Positions 42,699 through 52,082 of a stretch of 64,000 nt of DNA are shown in pieces (the stretch's first letter is position 1; the number at the start of each line of letters is the position of its first letter). Origin of the DNA: Mycobacterium sp. URHB0044. Lineage in GTDB: Bacteria > Actinomycetota > Actinomycetes > Mycobacteriales > Mycobacteriaceae. A program made the translations under genes and the position numbers. The stretch spans positions 1 to 64,000 of the forward strand of contig NZ_JIAW01000008.1 in NCBI RefSeq assembly GCF_000620625.1. Reading direction: 5' to 3'. The notes under the pieces were generated by a model. It saw nothing but the letters and a program-made list of their open reading frames with translations, was not told where the DNA came from and did no database searches.

Positions 42699-44243
42699 TC
42701 AGGTCGGGAACATGTCCTTCCACGACTGCGCTCCACCAGGATTCACCAGGTCGGTCTGCCGGTACACGTTGCCGTCGGGTGTGGCGTACTGACCAGTCTT
42801 CGGATTGTAGGTGGCGATCGCGACCGACGGGCCGCCGGATTCAGTGGGCGCGAACGCGCTCGGCGCTGCGGCGGGGGCACCAGCGTCCGTGCCCTCGGGC
42901 GGCGCAGGGGCTGGCGGCGGGAGTTCCGCCGCTGGCATCGGTGTTCCTTCGACCGGTCCATAGATGTTGGAGTCCGGTCCGGCGCGACCGTCTGGCGGGA
43001 TTCCCTGCGCGATGAGGTTCGGGTCGATCGGGTAGGGCCCGAGCACGTGCTGGCGCATCGCCAACGGCTCGAACGGCTGGTCGCTGTCACAGATTTCGAC
43101 CGTCGGTGCGCGCTTGCCGGGCTTGCCCATGCACGGGTAGTTGCGGGCACCACGGACCCCGATGGGCGAATCCTGTGGCAGCTTGCAGTACAGGCCGTCC
43201 GGGGTATCGATGGTCGTGGTGTCCTCGGGCGATCGCCACATGTTCGGCGGTAGGAAGCCGACCGTACATGCCGGCGGGTCATTCATCGCGAGGGTGAAGT
43301 CGCCCAGCGCCATGCCCGTCGGGTTGTTCTTCGGAGCCCCGTAGGACTGGGTGGAGGCGACGACGGGTGGCAGTAACACCAGAAGTTGCTCCAGCGAAGC
43401 GTGATAGGTGATGCCGACCTGACCGAGGGTCGTGAGGTTCGCCAGCAGCACGGGCAGCGTTGGTTTTACCTGATTGAGCAGGCGTGACGCCTCGTCGGCG
43501 GAGCCCGGCGCGTTGTGCAGCAAGGTCCGTATCTGCGGGTCGTTGGTGACGAGCTGCTCGCTGATTCCGGCAAGGCTGCGGGCCCACGTCCGAATCGCGT
43601 CGGCGGACTCCGCCTGACCGTCGAGCAGTGGGCCGCTGTCGTCGACAAGGGTCCGCGACTGGTCAGCCACGGAGTTCATGTCGCCGATGAGTCGCGACGA
43701 CGAGTCGAGCAATGAGCCAAAGTCGTAGCCGGATCCGTTGAAGGCCTTGAACGATTCGTCGAGAAGGCCACTGATCTTCTCCTTGGGCAAGCTGCCGACG
43801 AGCGCGCTGACCTGATCGAGCATGGGGCCGACCGCCTGTGGGATCGAGGTGCGGTCGGCGGGGATCACCGAGCCGTCCTCGAGGTAGGGGCCCAATTCGC
43901 CCTGCGGCTGCAGGTCCACGTATTGCTCGCCGACCGCGGAGACGCTGAGCACGGCGGCCCGAAGGTCCGCGGGGATCTTCGGGGACGTGTCCAACGACAG
44001 CGTCGCCTCGGCACCGTCGCGCGTCGGGTACACCTCGGTCACCCTGCCGACCTGAACGCCGCGGTAGGTCACGTTGGAGAATTGGTACAGCCCGCCTGTG
44101 CCAGGCAGGTCCAACTTCACCGTCATGCGGCCGATACCCAGCATTGTGGGCGCCTGCAGGTAGACGACGATCATCAGAGCCATCCCGAGCACCGACACGA
44201 TCGCGAAGACGGCGAGCTGGATTCGTACGAATCGTGTCAGCAT
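42699..44243 (-). CDS. mceF: Mce family protein MceF
   Basis: A 514-residue protein, last of the mce operon. One N-terminal helix (LAVFAIVSVLGMALMIVVYL) and the MCE domain (KLDLPGTGGLYQFSNVTYRG ... VGRVTEVYPTRDGAEATLSL) are followed by a helical stalk and a Pro/Ala-rich tail. Six Mce proteins form a hexameric tube that carries lipids across the periplasm. Its ATG overlaps the mceE stop by one base. Confidence 0.92.
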   Translation of the reverse strand: MLTRFVRIQLAVFAIVSVLGMALMIVVYLQAPTMLGIGRMTVKLDLPGTGGLYQFSNVTYRGVQVGRVTEVYPTRDGAEATLSLDTSPKIPADLRAAVLSVSAVGEQYVDLQPQGELGPYLEDGSVIPADRTSIPQAVGPMLDQVSALVGSLPKEKISGLLDESFKAFNGSGYDFGSLLDSSSRLIGDMNSVADQSRTLVDDSGPLLDGQAESADAIRTWARSLAGISEQLVTNDPQIRTLLHNAPGSADEASRLLNQVKPTLPVLLANLTTLGQVGITYHASLEQLLVLLPPVVASTQSYGAPKNNPTGMALGDFTLAMNDPPACTVGFLPPNMWRSPEDTTTIDTPDGLYCKLPQDSPIGVRGARNYPCMGKPGKRAPTVEICDSDQPFEPLAMRQHVLGPYPIDPNLIAQGIPPDGRAGPDSNIYGPVEGTPMPAAELPPPAPAPPEGTDAGAPAAAPSAFAPTESGGPSVAIATYNPKTGQYATPDGNVYRQTDLVNPGGAQSWKDMFPT

Positions 44244-45475
44244 CAGTTGCCGCCTCCCTCAGCAGGTGCGGAGTCGGCCGCAGGCGGTTCTACCGCCGGG
44301 TCGGCCGGCATCTGTGCCGACGATTGGTCCACCAGGGGCGGCATCGTCGCTACTGCGGGCGGTGGCGCCGTGGTGGGGGCATTCAACGGGTCTTTGGTGT
44401 ATGTGCTGTACAAGGGATCCCCCGGTGCCGGCACCAGCGGGGCGCCCTCTTGACCCCACCGGGTGCCCAGGAACAGGCCCCTCTTGAGTCGGGGGACCGT
44501 CAAGTCGAAGACCATGAACTGGTTCAAGTAGTCGCCTCTGATAGCGCGGTCGATGAAGTTCTGCGGGTACGGGAACGTGGGCAGGTAGGCGAGCACCGTG
44601 CCGAGATTCGGTCCGACGTCCGCAAGGGCCCGCACTGTCGGCTCCAGGTTCTCGAGGTTGCGCACCAGATCGGCCTGAGTCGCGTTGACCAGCCCCGTGG
44701 CCGTGTTGCTGAAGACGCGGAACTTCTCCAACGCGGTGGTGATGCGTGGGCGCTCCCTGTTCAGTACGTCGAGTGCTGGCGGAATCCGTTTCAGCGCTTG
44801 GGTGATGACGTCGTTCTGCCCGGCAAGGGTGGTGGCCAACCGGTTCAACGCCGTGATGGATGCGTTGATGTCGTCCCGCTGCGCGTCGAGCATGCCGACG
44901 AAGTCGTTGAGACGAACCAGAAGGTCGCGGATCTTGTCCTCGCGACCGTTCAGCGCGGCGTTGAACTCACTAACGATGTCGCCGACCTTCCCCAGCCCTC
45001 CCCCGTTGATGACTACCGACAGCGAGGACAACGTCTGCTCGGTCGAGGGATAGGTGGATGAGCGGTCCAGTCCGATGGTGGCGCCCGGCGCGAGCCTGCC
45101 ACTGGGCGGCTCGCCCAGCGGCGGATCGAGAGCCACGTGCATCGAGCCAAGCAGGCTGGTCTGCCCAATCGTGGCCACCGCGTTCGCCGGCACGACGACA
45201 CCGGGCCGCACGGAGATTTCGACGTCGGCGTGCCAGTTCCGCACCGTCATCTTGCCTACGCTGCCGACCACGACGTCACTGATCATCACCGGCGAATTCG
45301 ACTCCAGTGTACCGACATTGGTGATCTCGACGTGGTACGTCGTTGCGTCCGATCCGCGTCCCGCCGTGCCGGGCAGCGGTAGCGAGTTCAGACCGTCGAA
45401 CGTGCATCCGGTTGCGGTCAGGACGACACACGACGTGATGACCGCCAGGCGGCGCATCGGACTACGTCCGGTCAT
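44243..45475 (-). CDS. mceE: Mce family lipoprotein MceE
   Basis: A 410-residue protein starting at ATG 45475 (MTGRSPMRRLAVITSC), with a lipobox-like ATGC before TFDGLNSLPLPGTAG, the segment typical of LprK-type MceE lipoproteins. The MCE domain contains VVVGSVGKMTVRNWHADVEI. It overlaps mceD by 4 bp (ATGA). The long helical region with LNDFVGMLDAQRDDINASIT builds the central tube. Confidence 0.92.
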   Translation of the reverse strand: MTGRSPMRRLAVITSCVVLTATGCTFDGLNSLPLPGTAGRGSDATTYHVEITNVGTLESNSPVMISDVVVGSVGKMTVRNWHADVEISVRPGVVVPANAVATIGQTSLLGSMHVALDPPLGEPPSGRLAPGATIGLDRSSTYPSTEQTLSSLSVVINGGGLGKVGDIVSEFNAALNGREDKIRDLLVRLNDFVGMLDAQRDDINASITALNRLATTLAGQNDVITQALKRIPPALDVLNRERPRITTALEKFRVFSNTATGLVNATQADLVRNLENLEPTVRALADVGPNLGTVLAYLPTFPYPQNFIDRAIRGDYLNQFMVFDLTVPRLKRGLFLGTRWGQEGAPLVPAPGDPLYSTYTKDPLNAPTTAPPPAVATMPPLVDQSSAQMPADPAVEPPAADSAPAEGGGN

Positions 45476-46941
45476 GGTGTCCCTCCCGTGGGCGGTGGCT
45501 GCACCGGCGATGGCTGCGCTTCGGCAGGCAGCAGCATGTCTTGCAATGTGGCCTGCGTCTGGACGGGCGGTGTCGCGTCGGGCACGCCGGGTGGGATGGG
45601 CGCGCCGGGGTAAAACGCGGGTGACGGAGCGGCGGGCAGGTGATCCGGAGCCGATGGCCCCGGCGGGAACGGCGGCGGGACGTCGACCGGCACTGGATAG
45701 GGGTTGTCCGCCGCCCCGGTGTACGCGGACACGGCGGGAGGGATTTCCAGCGGTTGCGGACGGCCACCGGTGCCGCCCGGCGCCAGGTTGGGATCCGAGT
45801 AGACGAGATTCTCCGGGCTCGGCGACTTGCGCAGGTAGGCGTTGAACGGCATGGGCAGGTAGTTGAAGTTGATCAGACGCAGTGCGGGACCGAGGTATTG
45901 CGCACACAGCTTGGCGGTTTCGGGCGCGGTGGCGTTCTTCACGGCTCCGATCGCCGAGCAGACCATCGACACCGGATCGGCGAAGTTCCCGAGCGCAAGT
46001 GCGCCGCGAGCCGTGCCGGTGTCGGGGTCGTAGATGTTGTAGCCGTTCCCGATCGCGTTGGGTGCAACGTGCAGCGCGTTCTCGAGCACGATGCGGTTGT
46101 CGGCCAAGTTCTGTGTCACGGCGGTCAGTCGCTGCAGCTGCTCGGCGGTCTGGTTCCTGCTTCCGGCGATGAATCGCTTCACCTCGCCGACCGCGCTCGA
46201 CAAGTCCGTGAGCGCGGCGTCCAGATCGGACCTGCTGTCGCCGACGACACTCGTCACGGTCGCGAGGCGGTCCTGAAACTGCACGATCTGGGTGTTGCTG
46301 TCACGCAGGGCCGCCACGAAGATCTGGAGGTTCTTGACGATGTCGACGATGTTGCCGCTGCCATCGGCGAGGATGCGGCCCATCCCGGACAGCTGTGCGA
46401 TCGTCGCCCGCAGCTTGTCCCCGTTGCCGTCCATGGCGTTGGCCGCGCTTTCGATGAAGCGGCCCAGCGAGGTGGCCGAAACGCCGCTGGTGGGCCCGAG
46501 ATCGGTCGCCAGCCGCATGAGTTGCGCCTTGACCTGATCCCATTCCACGGGCACTGCGGTGCGCTCCACACCGATCACCGCCCCGTCCGGCATGGTTGGT
46601 CCCTTGTCTTCGTAGGCCGGTGCGAGTTGCACGTACCGTGCCGCGACGAGGTTCTGGGCCACGATGACCGCTTTCGCGTCCGCCGGAACGGACACGCCGT
46701 GATCGACGGCGAGCGTCATCTTCGCTTGGGAGCCTTGCGGTTCGATGGACTCGATGGTGCCCACTCTGACTCCGGACACGCGTACCTCGTCACCGGGGTA
46801 GATGGCGGTGGCCGACGTGAAGTAAGCGGTGATGGTCCTGTGCCCGAAGAACGACTGTCGCACCATCAACGCCGTTCCGGCAACGAGAAGCGTTACCAGC
46901 ACGATGAGGAGTGGCTTGGTGACGTGCTTCTGACCGATCAT
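45472..46941 (-). CDS. mceD: Mce family protein MceD
   Basis: A 489-residue protein: N-terminal helix (PLLIVLVTLLVAGTALMVRQ), MCE domain with YPGDEVRVSGVRVGTIESIE, helical stalk, and a proline-rich C-terminal tail (VPPPFPPGPSAPDHLPAAPS), as in other MceD proteins. Start and stop overlap the neighbouring mce genes by 4 bp. Confidence 0.92.
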   Translation of the reverse strand: MIGQKHVTKPLLIVLVTLLVAGTALMVRQSFFGHRTITAYFTSATAIYPGDEVRVSGVRVGTIESIEPQGSQAKMTLAVDHGVSVPADAKAVIVAQNLVAARYVQLAPAYEDKGPTMPDGAVIGVERTAVPVEWDQVKAQLMRLATDLGPTSGVSATSLGRFIESAANAMDGNGDKLRATIAQLSGMGRILADGSGNIVDIVKNLQIFVAALRDSNTQIVQFQDRLATVTSVVGDSRSDLDAALTDLSSAVGEVKRFIAGSRNQTAEQLQRLTAVTQNLADNRIVLENALHVAPNAIGNGYNIYDPDTGTARGALALGNFADPVSMVCSAIGAVKNATAPETAKLCAQYLGPALRLINFNYLPMPFNAYLRKSPSPENLVYSDPNLAPGGTGGRPQPLEIPPAVSAYTGAADNPYPVPVDVPPPFPPGPSAPDHLPAAPSPAFYPGAPIPPGVPDATPPVQTQATLQDMLLPAEAQPSPVQPPPTGGTP

Positions 46942-48020
46942 CGTGAGCCTCCGGGAATGCCGTTGTGGGGCCAGGGGAACTCAGCCCGCGGGCCGGCATT
47001 GTCGGGCGGTTGCCCGGCGTTGACTCCTCGCCGGAACCCGAGTGCGTAGTCGAGGAACGGCTGGAGGCTCTGTGACGGGATGAGGTTGCCGACGAAGGCG
47101 TTGTAGTAGAACCCGTTGTTCACCGACTCACCCTGCGTCACCTGATATTTCGCCAGTCCTGCGATGGCCTTGGCGATGTTGTCGCGATTGCGCTCCAGCA
47201 TCTCCGATACCGAATTGAGTTTCTCCAAGGTTGGCGCCAGCTCATTTTCGTTGTCTGCTACCAGACCGGAGAGCTGTTGGGACAGCGCGGAGGTGTTGGC
47301 CAGCAGATTGACGATTGCGTAGCGGCGTTCGTTCAAGACACCCAACAGGTCGTTGGCGTTGAGGATGAGGGTGTTCACCTGTTGGCTGCGTTGTGACAGG
47401 ATTCCCGTGACGTCGGCTGCGCTCTTGAGCAGTTCGCTCAGTGAGCCATTCCTGCCGTTCAAGGACTGAGACAGGCGAGTCAGGCCATCGAAGGCCGGCC
47501 CCAATTGCGGTGCCATCCGCTCGATCATCTCGGACAGTGTGTCGAGGGATTGGTTCAGCGAGGCGGTGTCGGTGCCTGCGGTGTTCGATGTTAAGTCGCT
47601 GACCGCGTTGGTCAGCGAGTAGGGAGACGACGTCCGGGATGCCGGGATGACGTCGTTGGGATGCATCGTGCCGTTTCCCGCGGGCTCCAAGGTCAGCATC
47701 CGCTCGCCGAGCACCGTTCCCGTCCGGATGTGCGCGGTGGTGTCCGATCCGAGGCGCACCTTGCCGTCGAGGGCGAAGGTCACCAGGGCCTTGCCGTGGC
47801 TCAGTGCAACGTCGGAGACCAGTCCCATCTTCACACCGGACACCTTGACGTCGTTGCCGGGGCTGAGCCCGCCGGCCTCGGTGAACAGCGCCTGGTATCT
47901 GATGGAAGAGGCCATCGACCACAACACTTGCGGTTGCAGCCCGATCGTGATGACCAGGACGATCAGCACGATCCCGATGAGTCCTGCGCGGATGAGTTGG
48001 GTTCCACGATATTTCAGCAT
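46938..48020 (-). CDS. mceC: Mce family protein MceC
   Basis: A 360-residue protein starting at ATG 48020 (MLKYRGTQLIRAGLIGIV), which shares one base with the mceB stop. The MCE domain reads LFTEAGGLSPGNDVKVSGVK and is followed by the stalk with NLLANTSALSQQLSGLVADN. The upstream open extension is not used. Part of the hexameric substrate tunnel. Confidence 0.92.
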   Translation of the reverse strand: MLKYRGTQLIRAGLIGIVLIVLVITIGLQPQVLWSMASSIRYQALFTEAGGLSPGNDVKVSGVKMGLVSDVALSHGKALVTFALDGKVRLGSDTTAHIRTGTVLGERMLTLEPAGNGTMHPNDVIPASRTSSPYSLTNAVSDLTSNTAGTDTASLNQSLDTLSEMIERMAPQLGPAFDGLTRLSQSLNGRNGSLSELLKSAADVTGILSQRSQQVNTLILNANDLLGVLNERRYAIVNLLANTSALSQQLSGLVADNENELAPTLEKLNSVSEMLERNRDNIAKAIAGLAKYQVTQGESVNNGFYYNAFVGNLIPSQSLQPFLDYALGFRRGVNAGQPPDNAGPRAEFPWPHNGIPGGSR

Positions 48021-49045
48021 CAGGGCTCTCCGCACCTTCCGGTGTCTTGCCTGATCCACGGAAAGGATGCGGTGCGGCCTTGAAGGTCGGTGACTCGCAC
48101 GGATACTCCGCAGAGGTATTGGTTGATCCAGCTGCCGTATGCGCCCAGCCGGACGAGCTTGCGATAGTTGTCCGGCGCCTTCTGCAGCGAAAGGTCAAGG
48201 CGTGGTTTGTCCTTGTCGAGCAGGGGGGCGAGGCGATTCAGTTGGTCGACGGTGCCCGCCAGTGGTGGCCGCGCCTGCACGAGCAGGTCGGTCAGCGAAG
48301 CGGTGCCATTGTCGAGCGCGGTGATGGCCTCTCCGATGGGGTCGCGGTCCTGCGACAGACCGGTGATGAGCTTCTCGAGGCGGTCCACGGCGCCCGAGAA
48401 CTGGTCGCCGTCCTTGGCGACGGTGGCCATCACGACTTTCAGGTTGTCGATCAACTCCTGCACCGTTTGTCCGTTGTCAGCCAGCTCATTCGTGAATCCG
48501 GATGTCTTGGCAAGCAGTGACTCCACGTTGCCGCTCTGACCCTGCAGGATCTGAATCAGTGAGTTGGTCAGTGCGTTGACGTTTTGTGGGTTCAATCCCT
48601 GGATCACCGGCTTCAGTCCGCCCAACAACAAATCGAGATCCAAGGCAGGTTCGGTGCGGTCGATCGGGATATGTGATCCGGCCGCCTGGATCCTGGTCGA
48701 GCCCGGTTCGTCGAGTAGGTCGAGGTAGCGGTTGCCGATGAGGTCGAGGTAACGCACCGCAACTCTGGTCCCCGTGGTCAGGGCGACGTCGCGGTCGGCG
48801 TCGAAGTCCACCAGGACCGTGTTGTCCGACTGCAGCGATACCTGATTCACCGTTCCTACCCGAATTCCCGCGACCCGCACGGAGTCACCGGACTTGAGGC
48901 TCGAGGCGTCGGTGAACACCGCCGAATAGCCTGCCGTCGAGCCGGTGCGGTACTGGCCGAGGATGGCGAACAGGGCAGCGGTCAACAGCGCCATCACCAC
49001 CGCGAAGACACCGAACTTGACCGCCGTAGGCGCCCAGCTCCTCAT
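48020..49045 (-). CDS. mceB: Mce family protein MceB
   Basis: A 341-residue protein starting at ATG 49045 (MRSWAPTAVKFGVFAVVM), overlapping the mceA stop by 4 bp. MCE domain: FTDASSLKSGDSVRVAGIRV followed by GTVNQVSLQSDNTVLVDFDA; conserved YLDLIGNRYLDLLDEPGS. The much longer open frame upstream is antisense-free read-through of mceA in another frame and is not coding. Confidence 0.92.
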   Translation of the reverse strand: MRSWAPTAVKFGVFAVVMALLTAALFAILGQYRTGSTAGYSAVFTDASSLKSGDSVRVAGIRVGTVNQVSLQSDNTVLVDFDADRDVALTTGTRVAVRYLDLIGNRYLDLLDEPGSTRIQAAGSHIPIDRTEPALDLDLLLGGLKPVIQGLNPQNVNALTNSLIQILQGQSGNVESLLAKTSGFTNELADNGQTVQELIDNLKVVMATVAKDGDQFSGAVDRLEKLITGLSQDRDPIGEAITALDNGTASLTDLLVQARPPLAGTVDQLNRLAPLLDKDKPRLDLSLQKAPDNYRKLVRLGAYGSWINQYLCGVSVRVTDLQGRTASFPWIRQDTGRCGEP

Positions 49046-50229
49046 CCCGGTTGCCCAACCTGTGACGTGTTGCGGGGCGGCCCGTCGATCGGTCCAAACA
49101 GCGCCTGCTTGAGAGCGTCGGAGTTCAACAGGATCCCCTGGTTTCCGTACTGCGCCTGATTGGCATCGATGTCCGTGACCACGTAGGGCGGTCGATTCCC
49201 GAAGCCCACCTCCGGCAGGCCCATACACTGGGGCCCACCGGTCGCCGCGACCTTGGGCAGGTTGCCGGGATAGCGGTACCGCTCGGTCCCCAGGAGGACG
49301 GAGTTGAGCAGCAGCAGGCCTGGGACCGGTGACGGCGGCCCCATGGCCAGCGGCTCCATACCCGCCAAGGCACAGTTGAGCGCCTGGCTGTACTGATTGG
49401 TCAGATCGGTGGTGGGCACCAGCAGGTGCAGGACGTCGGTGAGCGGTTGACTGTTGGTGCTCAACACGTCGTTTCCGATGTCGGCCAAACCGATTGCGCT
49501 GACCAGCAAGGTGTCGAGATCCTGTTGCTCGTCGACGAGGGTGTCGCTGAACCGCGTCGAATTGTCGACCGTCGTGACGAGATCCTGTCCTGCATCGGCG
49601 TAGGCATTGAGCACTCGTGGCGCGACGGCGATGTCGTGGCTCATATTGGGCAGGCTCGGATCGAGCTTTGCGAGAAGCGCGTCGAGATCCACCAGTGTCT
49701 GGCCCATCTTCTCGCCCCGGCCGCTGAGCGCCTGCGCGAACGCGCCGAGTGTCTCGTTCAGCTTCTCGGGTTCGATCTGGGAAAGTACCGAAACCAGTTG
49801 CTGAAACACCGTGTTCATCTCGACGGTCACGTGCTCGCCTTCGAGCACCTGCCCTGCACGCAGGGGCTGCGTCGACGGATCGGGCGGCGGTACCAGCTGG
49901 ACGTACTTCGAGCCGAACACCGTGGTGGATGCGACGTCGACGAGCACGTTGTCCGGAATCAGATGCAGCTGTTCGGGATCCATCGCCAGGCGAAGGGCCG
50001 CTTGTCCGTTCGGCAGCGCCTCGATCGACGCGACCCTGCCGACCTCCGCACCATGCAGTTTGACTTTGGCGTCCGGGTCCATCACCAGCCCGGCACGCGG
50101 CGAGAGCACGGTCACCGGAACGGTTGGGGTGAAACTGCCGCGGAACATACCCACGGCGAGAGCGACGATCGACACGATGACCACCACCATCGACAATCCC
50201 GCCAGGGGGCGCACGAACTTCGAACTCAC
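49042..50229 (-). CDS. mceA: Mce family protein MceA
   Basis: A 395-residue protein beginning at GTG 50229. N-terminal helix LAGLSMVVVIVSIVALAVGM, MCE domain with LSPRAGLVMDPDAKVKLHGA and VGRVASIEALPNGQAALRLA, then FGSKYVQLVPPPDPS. MceA is the first of six tunnel subunits. It starts 12 bp after the yrbEB stop. Confidence 0.92.
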   Translation of the reverse strand: MSSKFVRPLAGLSMVVVIVSIVALAVGMFRGSFTPTVPVTVLSPRAGLVMDPDAKVKLHGAEVGRVASIEALPNGQAALRLAMDPEQLHLIPDNVLVDVASTTVFGSKYVQLVPPPDPSTQPLRAGQVLEGEHVTVEMNTVFQQLVSVLSQIEPEKLNETLGAFAQALSGRGEKMGQTLVDLDALLAKLDPSLPNMSHDIAVAPRVLNAYADAGQDLVTTVDNSTRFSDTLVDEQQDLDTLLVSAIGLADIGNDVLSTNSQPLTDVLHLLVPTTDLTNQYSQALNCALAGMEPLAMGPPSPVPGLLLLNSVLLGTERYRYPGNLPKVAATGGPQCMGLPEVGFGNRPPYVVTDIDANQAQYGNQGILLNSDALKQALFGPIDGPPRNTSQVGQPG

Positions 50230-50241
50230 CGGTTGTCTCCC

Positions 50242-51087
50242 CTAGCCCGACAGATTGAAGTTGCCGTTGGCGCCGTAGATCGACAGCGACACCAGCAGTG
50301 TCACTGACACGACGACGATGAGAGAGGTGCGCACCGCGTTGCCGACCGCGACACCCACGCCCGAAGGCCCACCGGTGGCGAAGTAGCCAAAGTATGTGTG
50401 CACCAGGAGGATAGCGACGGCCATCAGAATCGCCTGTAGGAACGACCACAACAGGTCGATCGGGTTGAGGAACGTGGCGAAATAGTGGTCGTACAGTCCG
50501 CCGGATTGGCCGAACAGCACCACCGTTGTGAACCGGCTGGCCACGAACGACAAGAGCACCGCAACCGAGTACAACGGGGCGATCGCGATCATTCCGGCCA
50601 CGATCCGCGTGGAGACGAGGTATTCGACGGGTCGGATGCCCATCGACTCCAGGGCGTCGATCTCCTCGTTGATTCGCATCGCTCCGAGTTGCGCGGTGAC
50701 ACCGGCACCGAACGTGGCCGCCAGACCGATGCCGGCGACGACGGGTGCCGAGATGCGCACGTTGATGAACGCGGCCAGGAATCCAGTCAGTGCCTCGATA
50801 CCGATGTTGCCCAACGAGCTGTAGCCCTGCACCGCCAGCGTGCCGCCGGCGGCCAGGGTGAGGAACCCGACGATCACCACGGTGCCACCGATCATCGCCA
50901 ATGTCCCTGCACCCATGCTGATTTCGGCGATCAGTCGGATGATCTCTCGCCGGTAGTGAACGGCGGCGTGCGGAGTGCCCGCGAGGGCCTTGGCGTAGAA
51001 CAGGGTGTGATCGCCCATGCGGCTCAACGTGCCGACCGGCCGGCTCAGCTCCCTGGCAAGACGCGGGTAGGTGACCTTTAGCGTCAC
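50242..51087 (-). CDS. yrbEB: MlaE/YrbE-family ABC permease YrbEB
   Basis: A 281-residue permease with five or six membrane helices. The cytoplasmic coupling helix LGAMRINEEIDALESMGIRP is the MlaE signature; FVASRFTTVVLFGQSGGLYD lies between later helices. With YrbEA it forms the inner-membrane part of the Mce importer, powered by MceG, which is encoded elsewhere. Confidence 0.93.
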   Translation of the reverse strand: MTLKVTYPRLARELSRPVGTLSRMGDHTLFYAKALAGTPHAAVHYRREIIRLIAEISMGAGTLAMIGGTVVIVGFLTLAAGGTLAVQGYSSLGNIGIEALTGFLAAFINVRISAPVVAGIGLAATFGAGVTAQLGAMRINEEIDALESMGIRPVEYLVSTRIVAGMIAIAPLYSVAVLLSFVASRFTTVVLFGQSGGLYDHYFATFLNPIDLLWSFLQAILMAVAILLVHTYFGYFATGGPSGVGVAVGNAVRTSLIVVVSVTLLVSLSIYGANGNFNLSG

Positions 51088-51100
51088 GACGCGCTGCCGA

Positions 51101-51871
51101 TCACTGGGCGGTCATTCGGATGCCGATGGCGGTCACGACCACGTTGACGACGAACAGCGCCATGAAGGCGTACACCACGGTCTCGTTCACCGCGTTGCCC
51201 ACTGCTTTTGCGCCACCGCCGCTGACCGTCAGCCCGCGGTAGCACGCGACCAGTCCGGCGATGAGGCCGAACAGCGCCGCCTTCACGCATGAGATGATCA
51301 CCTCCGGAACGCCTGTCAGCAAGGTGATGCCGCCGGCGAACGCGCCTGGGTTGACGTCCTGGACGAACACTGAGAAGAAATAGCCACCCAGGATGCCGAT
51401 GATGCAGACAAGGCCGTTCAGCAGCAACGCGACTAAACCCGAGGCGAGCATCCGGGGCGTCACCAGCCGTTGGACCGGGTTGATGCCCAGCACCTCCATG
51501 GCATCGATCTCCTCGCGGATGGTGCGGGACCCGAGGTCTGCGCACATCGCCGTGGCTCCTGCGCCTGCGACGATCAACACCGTGACGAGCGGGCCGACCT
51601 GCGTCACCGCCCCGAATGCCGCTCCGGCACCGCTCAAGTCGGCCGCGCCGAGTTCACGAAGGAGGATGTTCAGGACGAAGCTCACCAGCACCGTGAACGG
51701 AATCGCCACCAACAACGTCGGCGCTAACGACACCCTCGCCACGAACCACGACTGCTCGACGAACTCCCGCCACTGAAACGGCCGGACGAACACGAACTTC
51801 GCTGCGTCCGCTGACATCGCAAACAGTCCACCGATCGCTCGAAGCGGACCTGCGAGGTCTGTTCGGGGCAT
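51101..51871 (-). CDS. yrbEA: MlaE/YrbE-family ABC permease YrbEA
   Basis: A 256-residue permease and first gene of the operon. The coupling helix reads LGSRTIREEIDAMEVLGINP. ATG 51871 is preferred to the TTG one codon upstream. It is divergent from an HsaD-like hydrolase gene, which ties the importer to the steroid cluster by a shared intergenic region. Confidence 0.93.
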   Translation of the reverse strand: MPRTDLAGPLRAIGGLFAMSADAAKFVFVRPFQWREFVEQSWFVARVSLAPTLLVAIPFTVLVSFVLNILLRELGAADLSGAGAAFGAVTQVGPLVTVLIVAGAGATAMCADLGSRTIREEIDAMEVLGINPVQRLVTPRMLASGLVALLLNGLVCIIGILGGYFFSVFVQDVNPGAFAGGITLLTGVPEVIISCVKAALFGLIAGLVACYRGLTVSGGGAKAVGNAVNETVVYAFMALFVVNVVVTAIGIRMTAQ

Positions 51872-51961
51872 CAACGCTCCTCCTACTGACGGGTGGACGT
51901 CACGGTCGGTGGCGCTCGATCGGCAACACTGGCAGCCACGTGACCCGCGGCAAAGTGAGCG

Positions 51962-51976
51962 TCCCGCTTAACGGGA
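51962..51976. promoter_or_regulatory. Palindrome TCCCG-N5-CGGGA in the mce/hsaD divergent region
   Basis: A perfect 5-bp inverted repeat with CTTAA at its centre lies near the middle of the 211-bp divergent region. The centre is AT-rich within GC-rich DNA. It does not match the KstR consensus (AACnnGTT-type). It may be the operator linking mce and catabolic gene expression. Confidence 0.4.
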
Positions 51977-52082
51977 GACCACCGCGATCGGCAGCTCGCC
52001 CGGTGAGCGGAACAACGCGACCCGCCCGGAAGTCGCCCATGGCAGGCTTGCCCATGCAATTAGCGCACACGATGGAGGTTCT

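Noticed and set aside
49046..50449. Long upstream extension of the mceB frame
   Set aside because: It overlaps the whole of mceA in another frame and has no MCE-like features; ATG 49045 overlaps the mceA stop as expected in this operon.
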